Counted from the stretch's first letter, positions 1-8,657 are shown. The stretch: DNA of 64,000 nt from Curvibacter sp. GWA2_64_110 (GCA_001797315.1 MGPC01000014.1:1-64000); one strand, 5' to 3'. Numbers and translations: made by a program. Notes: a model not told the origin generated them from the letters alone.

Positions 1-1
1 T

Positions 2-103
2 GACCCTAGCGTAGCGCAACATCGAGTGCACATTTTGCAGTTTACGGGAACCAACACGCTTATCAAGCTCGCCTCCACTCAAATCCGTGAAGAACCAAAA
101 TAA
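2..103 (+). CDS. Possible 3' end of a gene entering from the left edge
   Basis: An open frame runs from the left edge to a TAA at 101-103, giving about 33 residues that end in REEPK. The stop is followed at once by a bidirectional terminator hairpin, which is what one expects at the end of a gene converging on the next one. I do not recognise the peptide, and a frame this short could be open by chance. Confidence 0.35.
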   Translation, partial: DPSVAQHRVHILQFTGTNTLIKLASTQIREEPK

Positions 104-126
104 AGGCCTCCGGACGGGAGGCCTTT
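102..126. terminator. Bidirectional intrinsic terminator
   Basis: A perfect 10-bp inverted repeat (AAAGGCCTCC / GGAGGCCTTT) with a 5-base loop GGACG. The stem's own A and T ends provide a short U-tract in both directions. It lies between the possible plus-strand gene ending at 103 and the minus-strand gene ending at 144. Confidence 0.8.
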
Positions 127-143
127 GTACAAGCTGACGGAGC

Positions 144-992
144 TTACAGCTTGAACGGCACCACCAGTTGGCGCTGTTCGCCCAGGCTCTCGATGCCCAG
201 CGTCATGACGTCACCCTTCTTCAGGAAGCGCGGCGGCTTCATGCCCAGCCCCACGCCGGGCGGCGTGCCGGTGGTGATGACGTCACCCGGCATCAGCGTC
301 ATGTACTGGCTCAGGTGGCTGACGATCTTGGCCACACTGAAGATCATGGTTTTGGTGTTGCCGGTCTGCATGCGCTGTCCGTTGAGGTCCAGCCAGATGG
401 CGAGCTTTTGCGGATTGGGGATATCGTCGCGCGTGACGAGCCAAGGGCCGATGGGGCCGAAGGTGTCGCAGCCCTTGCCCTTGTCCCACTGGCCACCGCG
501 CTCGAGCTGGAACTCGCGCTCGCTGACATCGTTGACCACGCAGTAGCCAGCCACATGGTCCAGCGCGGCCTTTTGCGACACATGGCGCGCCGGTTTGCCG
601 ATCACGATGCCAAGTTCGACTTCCCAGTCCCCTTTGACCGATCCCTTGGGCAGCATGACCGGATCGTCCGGCCCCTGGATGCAGCTGATGGCCTTAGTAA
701 ACACCACCGGCTCCTTGGGAATCGGCATGCCGGCCTCTTTCGCGTGGTCGGTGTAGTTCAGGCCGATGGCGATGAACTTGCCAATGCCCTTGACGGGGCA
801 ACCCATGCGCGGCTTGCCACGCACCAGCGGCAGCTTGTCCGTCTTGAGTTTGGCCAGCTTGGCCAGGCTCGCATCACTCAACTGCTCGGGGCCAATGTCC
901 TGGATGACCCCACTGAGGTCGCGCAACTTGCCTGCGGCATCGATCAGACCCGGCTTTTCCTTGCCAGGATTGCCGTAACGAACGAGTTTCAT
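144..992 (-). CDS. Fumarylacetoacetate hydrolase (FAH) family protein
   Basis: This 282-residue protein has the FAH-family fold, whose members hydrolyse or decarboxylate acylpyruvate-type or catechol-derived intermediates, or act as ureidoglycolate lyases, using a divalent metal. Residues 1-70 form the usual small N-terminal domain. The GLNYTDHA signature (about 77-84), the metal-binding EVELG acidic pair (about 124-126), an Asp near 155 and the TGTPPGVG loop (about 241-248) are all present. An AGGAG ribosome site precedes the ATG. The gene is monocistronic-looking, with a terminator behind it. The exact substrate cannot be read from sequence. Confidence 0.88.
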   Translation of the reverse strand: MKLVRYGNPGKEKPGLIDAAGKLRDLSGVIQDIGPEQLSDASLAKLAKLKTDKLPLVRGKPRMGCPVKGIGKFIAIGLNYTDHAKEAGMPIPKEPVVFTKAISCIQGPDDPVMLPKGSVKGDWEVELGIVIGKPARHVSQKAALDHVAGYCVVNDVSEREFQLERGGQWDKGKGCDTFGPIGPWLVTRDDIPNPQKLAIWLDLNGQRMQTGNTKTMIFSVAKIVSHLSQYMTLMPGDVITTGTPPGVGLGMKPPRFLKKGDVMTLGIESLGEQRQLVVPFKL

Positions 993-1067
993 GGAGTCTC
1001 CTGGACTGCAACGAGATTGAAATTACGAATGAAATCGGGCCTCAGCCTCGTCGAATCTGCGCAACAA

Positions 1068-1084
1068 GCTATTAAATTAATAGC
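1068..1084. repeat. GCTA-TAGC palindromic intergenic motif, copy 1
   Basis: A perfect 17-base palindrome (GCTATTAA-A-TTAATAGC) preceded by GCGCAACAA. It lies just past the slmA stop codon. The same leader GCGCAACAAGCTA recurs at 54491-54503 before a related motif, so this is a dispersed short repeat and not chance. Confidence 0.6.
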
Positions 1085-1089
1085 AAGAA

Positions 1090-1749
1090 TCAGAGCATCT
1101 GCGCCAGGCTGGCTTCCAGATGCTCCGACGGCAGGCGCCGGAAACCCGAGCGGGCAAAGCGCTGCAACCGGCCGACGACGAAAGCCGTCAAGACCGATGC
1201 CGCCACCTGCACGTCGACGCTGGGCGTGGCCGAGCCGACGACCTGTGCGCCATCACGCAGGCACTGCTTGAGGGTCGATTCGATCTTGTCGAAGAACTGG
1301 TTCATGCGTTGCTGCAGGCGCTCGTTTTCGAACACCAGCGCATCGCCCACCATCACGCGCGTCATGCCGGGGTTCTTCTCGGCAAACTGCACCAGCATGG
1401 TCACCACCTTGCCGGCATGTCGCACACCGGCCCCGGCATCGCTGGCACCGGCCTCGCGCTCGGCGATCTGGTTGATGAGGGAAAACACGGTTTGTTCGAT
1501 GAACTCGATCAGCCCCTCGAACATCTGCGCCTTGCTGGCAAAGTGCCGGTACAGCGCCGCTTCACTCACCTCCAGCCTGGCCGCCAGTGCCGCGGTGGTA
1601 ATGCGCTCAGCCCCCGGCTGCTCCAGCATGGTAGCCAGCGCCTGCAGGATCTGCACACGGCGTTCGCCCGGCTTGGGACGCTTGCGTACCGGGGCCGCAG
1701 CCTCATCGTCTGCGGGGGTAGAGGAGGTGGTGTTTTCGACGTCAGACAT
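1090..1749 (-). CDS. slmA: Nucleoid occlusion factor SlmA (TetR family)
   Basis: This 219-residue TetR-family protein matches SlmA, which binds chromosomal SBS sites and blocks FtsZ ring assembly over unsegregated DNA. A basic, proline-rich N-terminal tail leads into the helix-turn-helix (ITTAALAARLEVSEAALYRHFASK, here quoted by its parts ITTAALAARL and SEAALYRHF, about residues 50-72), followed by the all-helical ligand/FtsZ-interaction domain. I chose the ATG at 1749 (MSDVENT), not the upstream frame start at 1794, because SlmA proteins begin close to this point. It lies directly downstream of argB, an arrangement I know from other Burkholderiales. Confidence 0.85.
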   Translation of the reverse strand: MSDVENTTSSTPADDEAAAPVRKRPKPGERRVQILQALATMLEQPGAERITTAALAARLEVSEAALYRHFASKAQMFEGLIEFIEQTVFSLINQIAEREAGASDAGAGVRHAGKVVTMLVQFAEKNPGMTRVMVGDALVFENERLQQRMNQFFDKIESTLKQCLRDGAQVVGSATPSVDVQVAASVLTAFVVGRLQRFARSGFRRLPSEHLEASLAQML

Positions 1750-1832
1750 GGTGCTTGGCAATCCCTTTTTTTGATTTTCGCACAGTGGCGGCAAGGGTTT
1801 TTCCTCCCCCTGGCGCCGCCCCCCGCACTCGC

Positions 1833-2723
1833 TTAATGCGAACGGATCATGGTGCCGTAGGCCTGGTCGGTCAGGATCTCCAGCAGCATGGCGTGCGGCA
1901 CGCGGCCGTCAATGATGTGCACCGCATTGACGCCGCTCTTGGCCGCATCCAGCGCGCCGGCAATCTTGGGCAGCATGCCGCCGGAAATCGTCCCGTCGGC
2001 CACCAGCTCATCGATGCGCCTCATGGTCAGTTCGGTCAGCAACTGGCCCTGCTTGTCCAACACACCCGGGATATTGGTCAGCATCAGCAGCTTCTCCGCC
2101 TTCAACACGGTGGCCAGCTTGGCCGCCACCACGTCGGCATTGATGTTGTAGCTCTCGTTGTGCTCGCCAAAACCGATCGGACTGACCACGGGGATGAACT
2201 GATCATCCTGCAGGGCCTTCACCACGCTCGGGTCGATCGCCACGATGTCGCCCACCTGGCCAACGTCGTACTCCTTGCTGGGGTCATTGTTGTCCACCAT
2301 CTTGAGTTTCTGGGCACGGATCAGGCCGCCGTCGCGCCCGGTCAGGCCCACGGCCTTGCCGCCGACCTGGTTGATCAGGCCCACGATGTCCTGCTGCACC
2401 TCGCCCGCCAGCACCCACTCGACCACTTCCATGGTTTCGGCATCGGTCACGCGCATGCCCTGGATGAACTCGCCCTTCTTGCCCAGGCGCTTGAGCGCCG
2501 TCTCGATCTGCGGTCCGCCGCCGTGCACCACCACCGGGTTGATACCCACCAGCTTGAGCAGCACCACGTCTTCCGCGAAGTCAGCCTGCAGGGCCGGGTC
2601 GGTCATGGCATTGCCACCGTACTTGATGACCATGGTTTTCCCATGGTACTTGCGGATGTAGGGCAGCGCCTGGGCCAGGATCTCGGCCTTGTCGCGCGGG
2701 CTGATATGGGTGGTATCGGTCAT
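1833..2723 (-). CDS. argB: Acetylglutamate kinase ArgB
   Basis: A 296-residue amino-acid kinase that phosphorylates N-acetyl-L-glutamate with ATP, the second step of arginine synthesis, in the cytoplasm. The N-terminal VIKYGGNAM (about 32-40) carries the phosphate-binding Lys. VVHGGGPQ (about 64-71) is the second glycine-rich loop, and [12 protein letters not shown] lies in the ATP-binding half. Its length is normal for the family. The N-terminal extension before the first strand is about 28 residues, as in arginine-regulated hexameric ArgB proteins, but feedback inhibition is only inferred. Confidence 0.95.
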   Translation of the reverse strand: MTDTTHISPRDKAEILAQALPYIRKYHGKTMVIKYGGNAMTDPALQADFAEDVVLLKLVGINPVVVHGGGPQIETALKRLGKKGEFIQGMRVTDAETMEVVEWVLAGEVQQDIVGLINQVGGKAVGLTGRDGGLIRAQKLKMVDNNDPSKEYDVGQVGDIVAIDPSVVKALQDDQFIPVVSPIGFGEHNESYNINADVVAAKLATVLKAEKLLMLTNIPGVLDKQGQLLTELTMRRIDELVADGTISGGMLPKIAGALDAAKSGVNAVHIIDGRVPHAMLLEILTDQAYGTMIRSH

Positions 2724-2842
2724 GGTGAGACGGTTAACTTGTCAATGGCCAAATTGTGCCGCATCCCTCAAACGTCTTCACCAGACGTTCGCATCTTTGC
2801 CACGCCCGCGCGCGCCACCACCATCTACCGAAGAACAAGCAA

Positions 2843-2858
2843 GCCCACAGAAGTGGGC
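2843..2858 (-). terminator. Intrinsic terminator behind the H-NS-like gene
   Basis: On the minus strand GCCCAC-TTCT-GTGGGC forms a 6-bp stem and is followed by a T-rich stretch (TTGCTTGTTCTT). It lies 28 bases after the stop of the H-NS-like gene and before argB, so it should separate the two minus-strand genes. Confidence 0.6.
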
Positions 2859-2885
2859 ATGACTCTGCCCTAAGCCAAACCGGCC

Positions 2886-3239
2886 TTAAACAGCAAAATC
2901 CTCCTTGGAACGCCCCTGCGCCACCAAGGCCGCGAGCCAACGCGGCGTCAAGCCCCTGCCGCTCCATGTCTCACCGTTCGGGCCACGGTATTTGGCCGCC
3001 ACGGTTGACGTGCTTTTTGCTTTCGCCGCACCTTTTGCGCGCTTTTTCAAACCGGTGCTTTTGGCCGCCTTGCTCTTGCCCCGGCCCTTCGCAAACTGCA
3101 AATCTTTCAAGGTAATGCCAAAAGCATCCATCTTCGCCCGGATTTCCTGCACGGTTTTGTCGAATTCGCGCGCCTTGATTTCAACTGCCTGTTTTTGCAG
3201 TTTCTCAATTTGGTTTTGAATATCCATCAAATTGCTCAT
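2886..3239 (-). CDS. H-NS family histone-like DNA-binding protein
   Basis: This 117-residue nucleoid protein has a charged N-terminal coiled coil (residues 1-45) for oligomerisation, an alanine/lysine-rich linker (about 55-85) and the conserved H-NS C-terminal DNA-binding motif ETWSGRGLTPRWL (about 89-101). Such proteins coat AT-rich DNA and silence acquired genes. A strong GAGGAG ribosome site lies 8 bases before the ATG. The gene is divergent from rfaH and lies beside the glycan locus, whose distal genes look more AT-rich than the flanks. This suggests, but does not prove, that the locus is one of its targets. Confidence 0.9.
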   Translation of the reverse strand: MSNLMDIQNQIEKLQKQAVEIKAREFDKTVQEIRAKMDAFGITLKDLQFAKGRGKSKAAKSTGLKKRAKGAAKAKSTSTVAAKYRGPNGETWSGRGLTPRWLAALVAQGRSKEDFAV

Positions 3240-3410
3240 TGAATACTCCTCACAAAAATTTAAAACCCGACATAATTCATCATTTTGATGATCCTATCAT
3301 CCGGTAGCCGCCCCACAGCCAGGACGATATCCGGCGAAATGGCCTCGGCAGGCCCCGCCAGCGGGAGGCTGTAAAATTTTCCTGACAGCAATATCCATCG
3401 GGGGATGGCG
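3240..3410. promoter_or_regulatory. Divergent hns-like / rfaH intergenic region
   Basis: These 171 bases separate two divergent regulator genes and should hold both promoters. The hns-proximal part is AT-rich. A TAAAAT -10-like hexamer for rfaH lies at 3372-3377, but no convincing -35 was found. GCCTC/GAGGC arms at about 3342-3369 could form a leader hairpin. Promoter assignments are weak. Confidence 0.4.
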
Positions 3411-3908
3411 ATGAACTGGTATCTCATTCACACCAAGCCACGGCAAGAAAATATCGCCCTGCAGAATCTCGAGCAGCAGGGCTATGAGTGCTACCTCCCC
3501 AGGCTCCCCGCTGAAAGGCTCCGTCAGGGGGTCCTGAGTGTCATCGAGGAGCCCCTGTTTCCACGCTACCTCTTCATTCGCCTCGACCCGTCGGGAGGCT
3601 CCCAGGGTTGGGGCCCCATCCGCTCGACCAAGGGGGTCAATCGTCTCGTCAGCTTTGGCTCGGAGCCCGCCAAAGTGGGAAGCGGACTGGTCGAGATGCT
3701 TCGTGTCCAGGACGGCGCCTTGGGCAGACAGCCGCAGCGCCACTTCATACCGGGCGAACGCGTTGAACTCAGGAGTGGCGCCTTCGCCGGCATGGAAGCC
3801 ATTTACCAGATTAACGACGGAGAAAGGCGGGTCCTGGTCCTGATTGAGCTGCTCAACAGGCCGGTCCAGATGAGCGTTGCGCTGGCCTCTCTGCGCAAGG
3901 TCGGCTGA
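3411..3908 (+). CDS. rfaH: Transcription antitermination factor RfaH
   Basis: A 165-residue NusG paralogue. The NGN domain starts NWYLIHTKPRQE and contains the EPLFPRYLF segment (about 47-55) typical of RfaH. It is followed by a KOW domain (FIPGERVELRSGAFAGMEA, here identified by PGERV and GAFAGMEA). RfaH binds RNA polymerase paused at ops elements and suppresses termination in long operons for surface polysaccharides. I prefer the ATG at 3411 over the in-frame ATG at 3405 because GGGGG then sits at a good distance. The gene points toward the end of the glycan locus on the opposite strand, whose leader at 32007-32018 contains a perfect ops element. Confidence 0.88.
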   Translation: MNWYLIHTKPRQENIALQNLEQQGYECYLPRLPAERLRQGVLSVIEEPLFPRYLFIRLDPSGGSQGWGPIRSTKGVNRLVSFGSEPAKVGSGLVEMLRVQDGALGRQPQRHFIPGERVELRSGAFAGMEAIYQINDGERRVLVLIELLNRPVQMSVALASLRKVG

Positions 3909-3935
3909 TCCCGCCGGCACGGACGCCTCGCCCGC

Positions 3936-4658
3936 CTAGGGCTTCACAAGATAGATTCCAAGAAGGCGCCTCATGATTTGAAAAATCAGAATCGCTCGCT
4001 CGGGGATGATCTGAAATAGGCTTCGCCTTTTCATGGTCGACACGTTCTCGCCATGCCTGCGGTAATCAATCAGCGGTTCAGTCAGAAATATTTTCTTATA
4101 TCCCAGACATCCCGTCATGATGCCAATCCAGGAATCGTGAAATATGCCTCTTCCCACAGGTATCGGCAGCACGCTATCAAGCACCTTCTTCTTCAAAACC
4201 ATGCAACAGCCAGTGTGGGTGCTGCTGACAATATTTCGGATGACACCTGGAGAACTGTTGCACATATGAAATAGCGACTCATCGATGATTCGCTCGCCAT
4301 CGGTTACCCGCGCGTCATGCACGACCAGATCCACATCGTGCGATGTGAACAGCGCCTTGATCCTTGCGACTTTGTTGTCGTACCAGCGGTCATCCTGATC
4401 GCTCAAAAATATCAAATCCCCCTGGACCAGGTGAAGTGCACGATCAAAGGTCCGTACCGCACCGAGATTGACCTGATTCAGATACAGACGGATTCTTGGG
4501 TCATTGAAACCCCGGATGATGTCAACCGTGTCGTCGGTCGATGCATCATCCACGATGACCAGTTCATCGTCCGGTCCGAGCTGTCTCAGAATTGACGTCA
4601 ATTGAGTCTGTATGTACCTGGAACCGTTATAGGTTGCCATGCAAACGGATATTTTCAT
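3936..4658 (-). CDS. Glycosyltransferase family 2 (last gene of the glycan locus)
   Basis: A 240-residue GT-A fold enzyme that should transfer a nucleotide-activated sugar to a glycan acceptor at the cytoplasmic face. The N-terminal MKISVCMATYNG strand, the VDDASTD donor-binding motif (about 36-42) and the DQDD metal-binding motif (about 86-89) are visible. The acceptor region resembles rhamnosyltransferase-type GT2 proteins, which fits the rfb genes at the other end of the locus, but the donor is not provable. It is convergent with rfaH, with 27 bases between the two stops and no clear terminator. Confidence 0.85.
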   Translation of the reverse strand: MKISVCMATYNGSRYIQTQLTSILRQLGPDDELVIVDDASTDDTVDIIRGFNDPRIRLYLNQVNLGAVRTFDRALHLVQGDLIFLSDQDDRWYDNKVARIKALFTSHDVDLVVHDARVTDGERIIDESLFHMCNSSPGVIRNIVSSTHTGCCMVLKKKVLDSVLPIPVGRGIFHDSWIGIMTGCLGYKKIFLTEPLIDYRRHGENVSTMKRRSLFQIIPERAILIFQIMRRLLGIYLVKP

Positions 4659-4811
4659 AAATCAATTACAGCGGAGCGCATTAATGCATCGTCACTTTGA
4701 TTCTCCAGCTATCCGTGCCGAAGATAATCTCAGAAAGGCAGAACTCAACTCCAGGAGATCACCATGTCGAAATCGACTCTCGAATAGCGCGACTCCGGCT
4801 CACCTTGACTG

Positions 4812-5834
4812 TCATTTCAATATTTTTTTGTAATGGAACGTGCTTGATCGCAAATCAAGCAACTGTATCTCGGCGTTCTCATGGAGTCGGCGGAAAACAG
4901 AAAAATAGATACACAGGGCCAGGTTAACCAACGTGCCAGGCAAACGCGCGATCATTTGCGCCACCAGACGCGACTGGCGGGAGTGCATTCGTGGCGCCAG
5001 GAACTGCTCGTACTCCTTGGGGCCGTATGCCCCTCGCGCACGGAAGATCAGCAATTTCGCCGCACTCCGCCATGGCTCGCGCACACTCACCGCCTGCTTG
5101 GCCCTGTCACTGTATGCCGAGAAAGACCAGATCAGATCCGGCCATTTGAAAAGGGAGATGCCAAAACTGTTCCCGGACCACATGGCATTGCCGTACCTGA
5201 TGGCAATGAACGGCTTGGCCAGCACCAGTGTCTCGCAAGCGAGCGGCGCCTGGAAAATAACGCCCATGTGAACAAACAAAGTGCCGAAGTAGGACTCCTT
5301 GTCTCTCGCGTCCCAAAGTGATTTCTGTATGACCACACAACCGATGAATGACAGGTAACTGGCAACATCCGTGAACAACGCCTCGGCGTCTTCTGCCCGG
5401 TATACCCGGTCCTCCCTTTGGTCCAGGGCGCACCGCTTTAAAACCTTCGACAAGTCGACGGACCTTATCTCCGAGTTGACAAGAATAAGACCGTAATTGC
5501 TCTCAATGCTGCCCAGCACAGCATGGATGGCTCCGGGCAGCAAAATGTCATCGTCTGAGAACAGCCAGCAATACCGCCCCCTTGCCCACTCCACGGCACG
5601 AGAATAATCACGATCCACCCCGCCCTTGGCAGCAAGCCGGAAATAGCGAATGCAGGCATGCTTCTTTTGATAGCCCCTGACGACCTCCTCCGTGTTGTCA
5701 GTCGACGCGCCATCAACAATGACAACCTCGACTTCATCTGTCACTTGAGAAACGATGCTGTCCAGCGTCTCCCCGATGAACGCCGCCCGGTTCAATGTTG
5801 CGATACAGATCGATAGCTTGATGTTTTCGCTCAT
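4812..5834 (-). CDS. Glycosyltransferase family 2
   Basis: A 340-residue GT-A enzyme with SICIATLNR at the N-terminus, VDGASTDNT (about 40-48) and the FSDDD metal motif (about 92-96), followed by a long C-terminal acceptor region. It resembles abequosyl/deoxyhexosyl-type GT2 proteins of O-antigen clusters. Its start overlaps the stop of the preceding 537-residue gene by four bases (ATGA type), so the two are translationally coupled. The roughly 150 bases between it and the next gene (4659-4811) show no further gene. Confidence 0.85.
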   Translation of the reverse strand: MSENIKLSICIATLNRAAFIGETLDSIVSQVTDEVEVVIVDGASTDNTEEVVRGYQKKHACIRYFRLAAKGGVDRDYSRAVEWARGRYCWLFSDDDILLPGAIHAVLGSIESNYGLILVNSEIRSVDLSKVLKRCALDQREDRVYRAEDAEALFTDVASYLSFIGCVVIQKSLWDARDKESYFGTLFVHMGVIFQAPLACETLVLAKPFIAIRYGNAMWSGNSFGISLFKWPDLIWSFSAYSDRAKQAVSVREPWRSAAKLLIFRARGAYGPKEYEQFLAPRMHSRQSRLVAQMIARLPGTLVNLALCIYFSVFRRLHENAEIQLLDLRSSTFHYKKILK

Positions 5835-7444
5835 TTGGTATTTGTGATCCCGGCCATGATGCGCGCCTGCTCCCCGATGCGTGTCGTGGCCAAGCCGTCT
5901 GCCTTGTAGGCAATACGCGTCAAGTAGCTCTGGCGAGCTGATTGCAGCACGTCAATCTTGCGCGCCTGCTCCCCTTGGGCGATCCGGCGGAAAATGGTCA
6001 TGATCTGGTCGAACGTCTCGGGCACCAGCACGGCCCCGGAACGCTTGAATTCCTCACTGAACGGCCAGCCAGGGAATATGGGGCAGATGGAGAGCTTGTT
6101 CGCGATGAGCGCATCTATTGTGGCCGTCGAACCGAACGAGACAAAGGCATCACAGACGGCAATCAGGTCCCGGATATCGGAGGTCTTATCGGCAAAGACG
6201 ATATTCTTCGCGCCGCCAGCCAAAGCCTGCGTCTCCCTGACATCCTCATGCGGATGCGGCTTGACGACAAGAGTTATTTCCGGAATCTTCTCTGCCGCCT
6301 CAAATATTGCGCATTTCATTTTTCGCAACGTCTCCGGTCTCGAATATTCCGTGTGCGTGCTGTCGGTATAAGTGGAGGCCAGCAGGACGACTTTTCGGCC
6401 GGCGACGAGATTCAGCGTCCTTCGCGACTCCCTGATTTTTGACTCCGCCGGGTGAACAAGCGCATCGTGCCTGGGCGATCCTGTCAGCAGAATTCTGCTC
6501 TCCGGCACTCCTTGTTTGAGCAAAGCCTCTTTTGAAGCCTCGCCCCAAACGGCGACACAATCAGCCGCAAAAAAACGCCATTCGACAGCTTCATCACCGG
6601 CCAGTCCGAACTGAATATCCATGCAAGGGATATTCAGTCTTTTGCTGAGAAGCGTATAAATTCTCGTTCGGGCGTCGGATGTATCCGGCGAAAGAACCAA
6701 TGCAGGACGATGCCTGGTCAGAATGTGTTTTGCGATCGCCGCCTGAGGCAGGATTAATGGCAGATAGCACTTGAACAACAGATAAAAAACTTTATCCAGC
6801 GCCGCCGACATAGGCCGATCCGCTGCCTGAGGTAAATCGAGCAGCGCTTTCGAGCGCGTGAACTCGGACTCGACCTGCCTTACGGATTCGCGAAGTTGTT
6901 GCGTCTGTTGACGAACCACGCTGTCCCAGTGCTGCCATAGCATTTGATAGGAGATGCCGCTGCCACACGCCGGACTGCTGTCAGGGTAGGGTTTGTCAGT
7001 TAACACCACCGCCCGGCACGAATCATCCGATGTCAAGTACGCCATCACGGGCTCCAGCACATCGCGATACATGCGAGGGGTCAGCCCAAGCGCCAGAAAT
7101 GTCGGGCCTGCCGGCCAACCGGAACAGCCAGATGCATCCTGATGACGCACGATGGCGCCGTGCATACCCTCTTTCAACCTCAGCGCAAAGGGTTTTACCA
7201 ACAGCTTTGCCTTCGCCCAAGGGGTCGTCGCCGCCACCGCCGTCGTCAGATGCCGCCAAGCCAACTCAGCGGAAAATATTTCCCAAAAAGGGATATCTTC
7301 AACCGTAAGCGTCTCGGATACCGTCTTGCCGGTTGGCAGTCTTGATCGGCCAAGGTTCTCAATCAAGGTCGCATAGCGATTTTGCACCTCAGCAAAACTC
7401 AAGTCAGGCTCCTTGTTACGCATGTCTTGCCCATCTATGGGCAT
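5831..7444 (-). CDS. Large GT-B-like protein, capsule/CDP-glycerol-transferase-like
   Basis: A 537-residue protein that I cannot name precisely. The C-terminal half looks like a GT-B nucleotide-sugar transferase of the capsule or CDP-glycerol transferase kind: LLTGSPRHDAL (about 315-325), VVKPHPHED (about 385-393) and VSFGSTATIDAL (about 425-436) are the usual donor-site landmarks. The N-terminal 200 residues have no motif I recognise. Candidate roles are transfer of the CMP-linked nonulosonate or of another unusual residue made by this locus. An alternative start is the Met at 7423. Neither start has a clear ribosome site. Confidence 0.6.
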   Translation of the reverse strand: MPIDGQDMRNKEPDLSFAEVQNRYATLIENLGRSRLPTGKTVSETLTVEDIPFWEIFSAELAWRHLTTAVAATTPWAKAKLLVKPFALRLKEGMHGAIVRHQDASGCSGWPAGPTFLALGLTPRMYRDVLEPVMAYLTSDDSCRAVVLTDKPYPDSSPACGSGISYQMLWQHWDSVVRQQTQQLRESVRQVESEFTRSKALLDLPQAADRPMSAALDKVFYLLFKCYLPLILPQAAIAKHILTRHRPALVLSPDTSDARTRIYTLLSKRLNIPCMDIQFGLAGDEAVEWRFFAADCVAVWGEASKEALLKQGVPESRILLTGSPRHDALVHPAESKIRESRRTLNLVAGRKVVLLASTYTDSTHTEYSRPETLRKMKCAIFEAAEKIPEITLVVKPHPHEDVRETQALAGGAKNIVFADKTSDIRDLIAVCDAFVSFGSTATIDALIANKLSICPIFPGWPFSEEFKRSGAVLVPETFDQIMTIFRRIAQGEQARKIDVLQSARQSYLTRIAYKADGLATTRIGEQARIMAGITNTK

Positions 7445-7504
7445 TGTCCGGCCAAGCCCTTTTCGCGTCGAAACAAATACTGTCGAAGCGAATGTACCGG
7501 CCTC

Positions 7505-8491
7505 TTACCGCAGCCCCGGCACCCGCGCTCCTTCTTGCCGGAGCAATGCCAAATCATGATCAACCATCTGGCATATCATGTCCCTGAAACCCAGTTTCGG
7601 CGACCAGTGGAGATGCTCCCTTGCCTTCGTTGCGTCCCCGACCAAGGGCAAGGGTTCACTGGGCCGGAACATCGCCGAGTCCTCGCGAACGTAATTCCGG
7701 TAGTCAAGGCCTACACGCTCAAAGGCAATCTGGCAGACATCACGGACTGAATGAGAAACCCCGGTGGCAATCACATAATCATCCGCCTGCCCCTGTTGAA
7801 GCATGAGCCACATGGCTTCCACATAATCACCCGCAAAGCCCCAATCCCTTAGAGTGTCCAGATTCCCGAGTTTCAACTCGCCCTCGACGCCAAGCTTGAT
7901 CCGAACTGCAGTACGTGCAATTTTTCTCGTGATGAAAGATTCCCCGCGTCGAGGGCTCTCATGATTAAAAAGAATCGCCGAGGCCGCAAACAAATCGTAG
8001 CGCGCGCGATAGATCTTGATCATTGTGTCCGCATAGAGCTTGGCCGCTCCATACGGGCTGCGCGGATTCGGTTCGGTACGCTCCGATTGCGGACTCTCAT
8101 GTGCTTCGCCAAATATCTCGCGACTCGATGCCTGACAGAAGCGCGCCGACGGAGCGACGGCACGCATGGCCTCCAGGATTCTGACCACTGCCAGACCGTT
8201 GACCTCGCCAATGCCAACTGGATCGTCATACATTCCGGAGCCGGTCGAATACCCGGCGAAGTTATAGACCTCGTCAGGCTGGTAGGTCGACAGGAGCTTT
8301 TCCACGCTCGACTGCTCTAAAGGATTCCACTCCACCAGTTCGACGCGATCCAGCAAGCCTGATGGGAGTGAATTCCCGGTCGAGTTTATTTTTCGAGTGA
8401 CCCCAATCACCCGATAGCTCATGCCGAGCAGATACTCCGCCAGATACGAGCCGTCCTGCCCCGTAATTCCGGTTATGAGTGCGGACTTCAT
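7505..8491 (-). CDS. GDP-mannose 4,6-dehydratase-like SDR (second gmd paralogue)
   Basis: A 328-residue extended short-chain dehydrogenase. The GITGQDGSYLAEYLL NAD(P) loop is close to Gmd, QASSREIFGE supplies the Ser/Glu and SPYGAAK the Tyr-x3-Lys of the active site. It is shorter than and clearly different from the canonical gmd at 29431-30537, so it may act on another GDP- or NDP-sugar, for example as a dehydratase or a reductase-like enzyme. I chose the ATG at 8491 rather than the TTG codon just before it. Confidence 0.7.
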   Translation of the reverse strand: MKSALITGITGQDGSYLAEYLLGMSYRVIGVTRKINSTGNSLPSGLLDRVELVEWNPLEQSSVEKLLSTYQPDEVYNFAGYSTGSGMYDDPVGIGEVNGLAVVRILEAMRAVAPSARFCQASSREIFGEAHESPQSERTEPNPRSPYGAAKLYADTMIKIYRARYDLFAASAILFNHESPRRGESFITRKIARTAVRIKLGVEGELKLGNLDTLRDWGFAGDYVEAMWLMLQQGQADDYVIATGVSHSVRDVCQIAFERVGLDYRNYVREDSAMFRPSEPLPLVGDATKAREHLHWSPKLGFRDMICQMVDHDLALLRQEGARVPGLR

Positions 8492-8657
8492 CAATGACTA
8501 GGTAGCAGGAAAACGAATCGATCTGCGCAAGGCGACAAGCAAATTGTCACCGGCGATGCCGCTGGCTTGGCCGTTGACAAGCAGGATGCACGCCACGACG
8601 CCAAGCCATTTTTTCGTTGCTGATTGGGCGTGAGGCCAACCACGAAAGCCCTTCGAG

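Noticed and set aside
3300-3310. CCGGTAGCCG upstream of rfaH as a second ops element.
   Set aside because: Only CGGTAGC is shared with ops; the first GG and the final GTG are missing.
4764-4787. Plus-strand seven-codon ORF (MSKSTLE) with a good AGGAG ribosome site.
   Set aside because: It has no family, no promoter in sight, and lies antisense in a gap of the minus-strand operon; chance is more likely.
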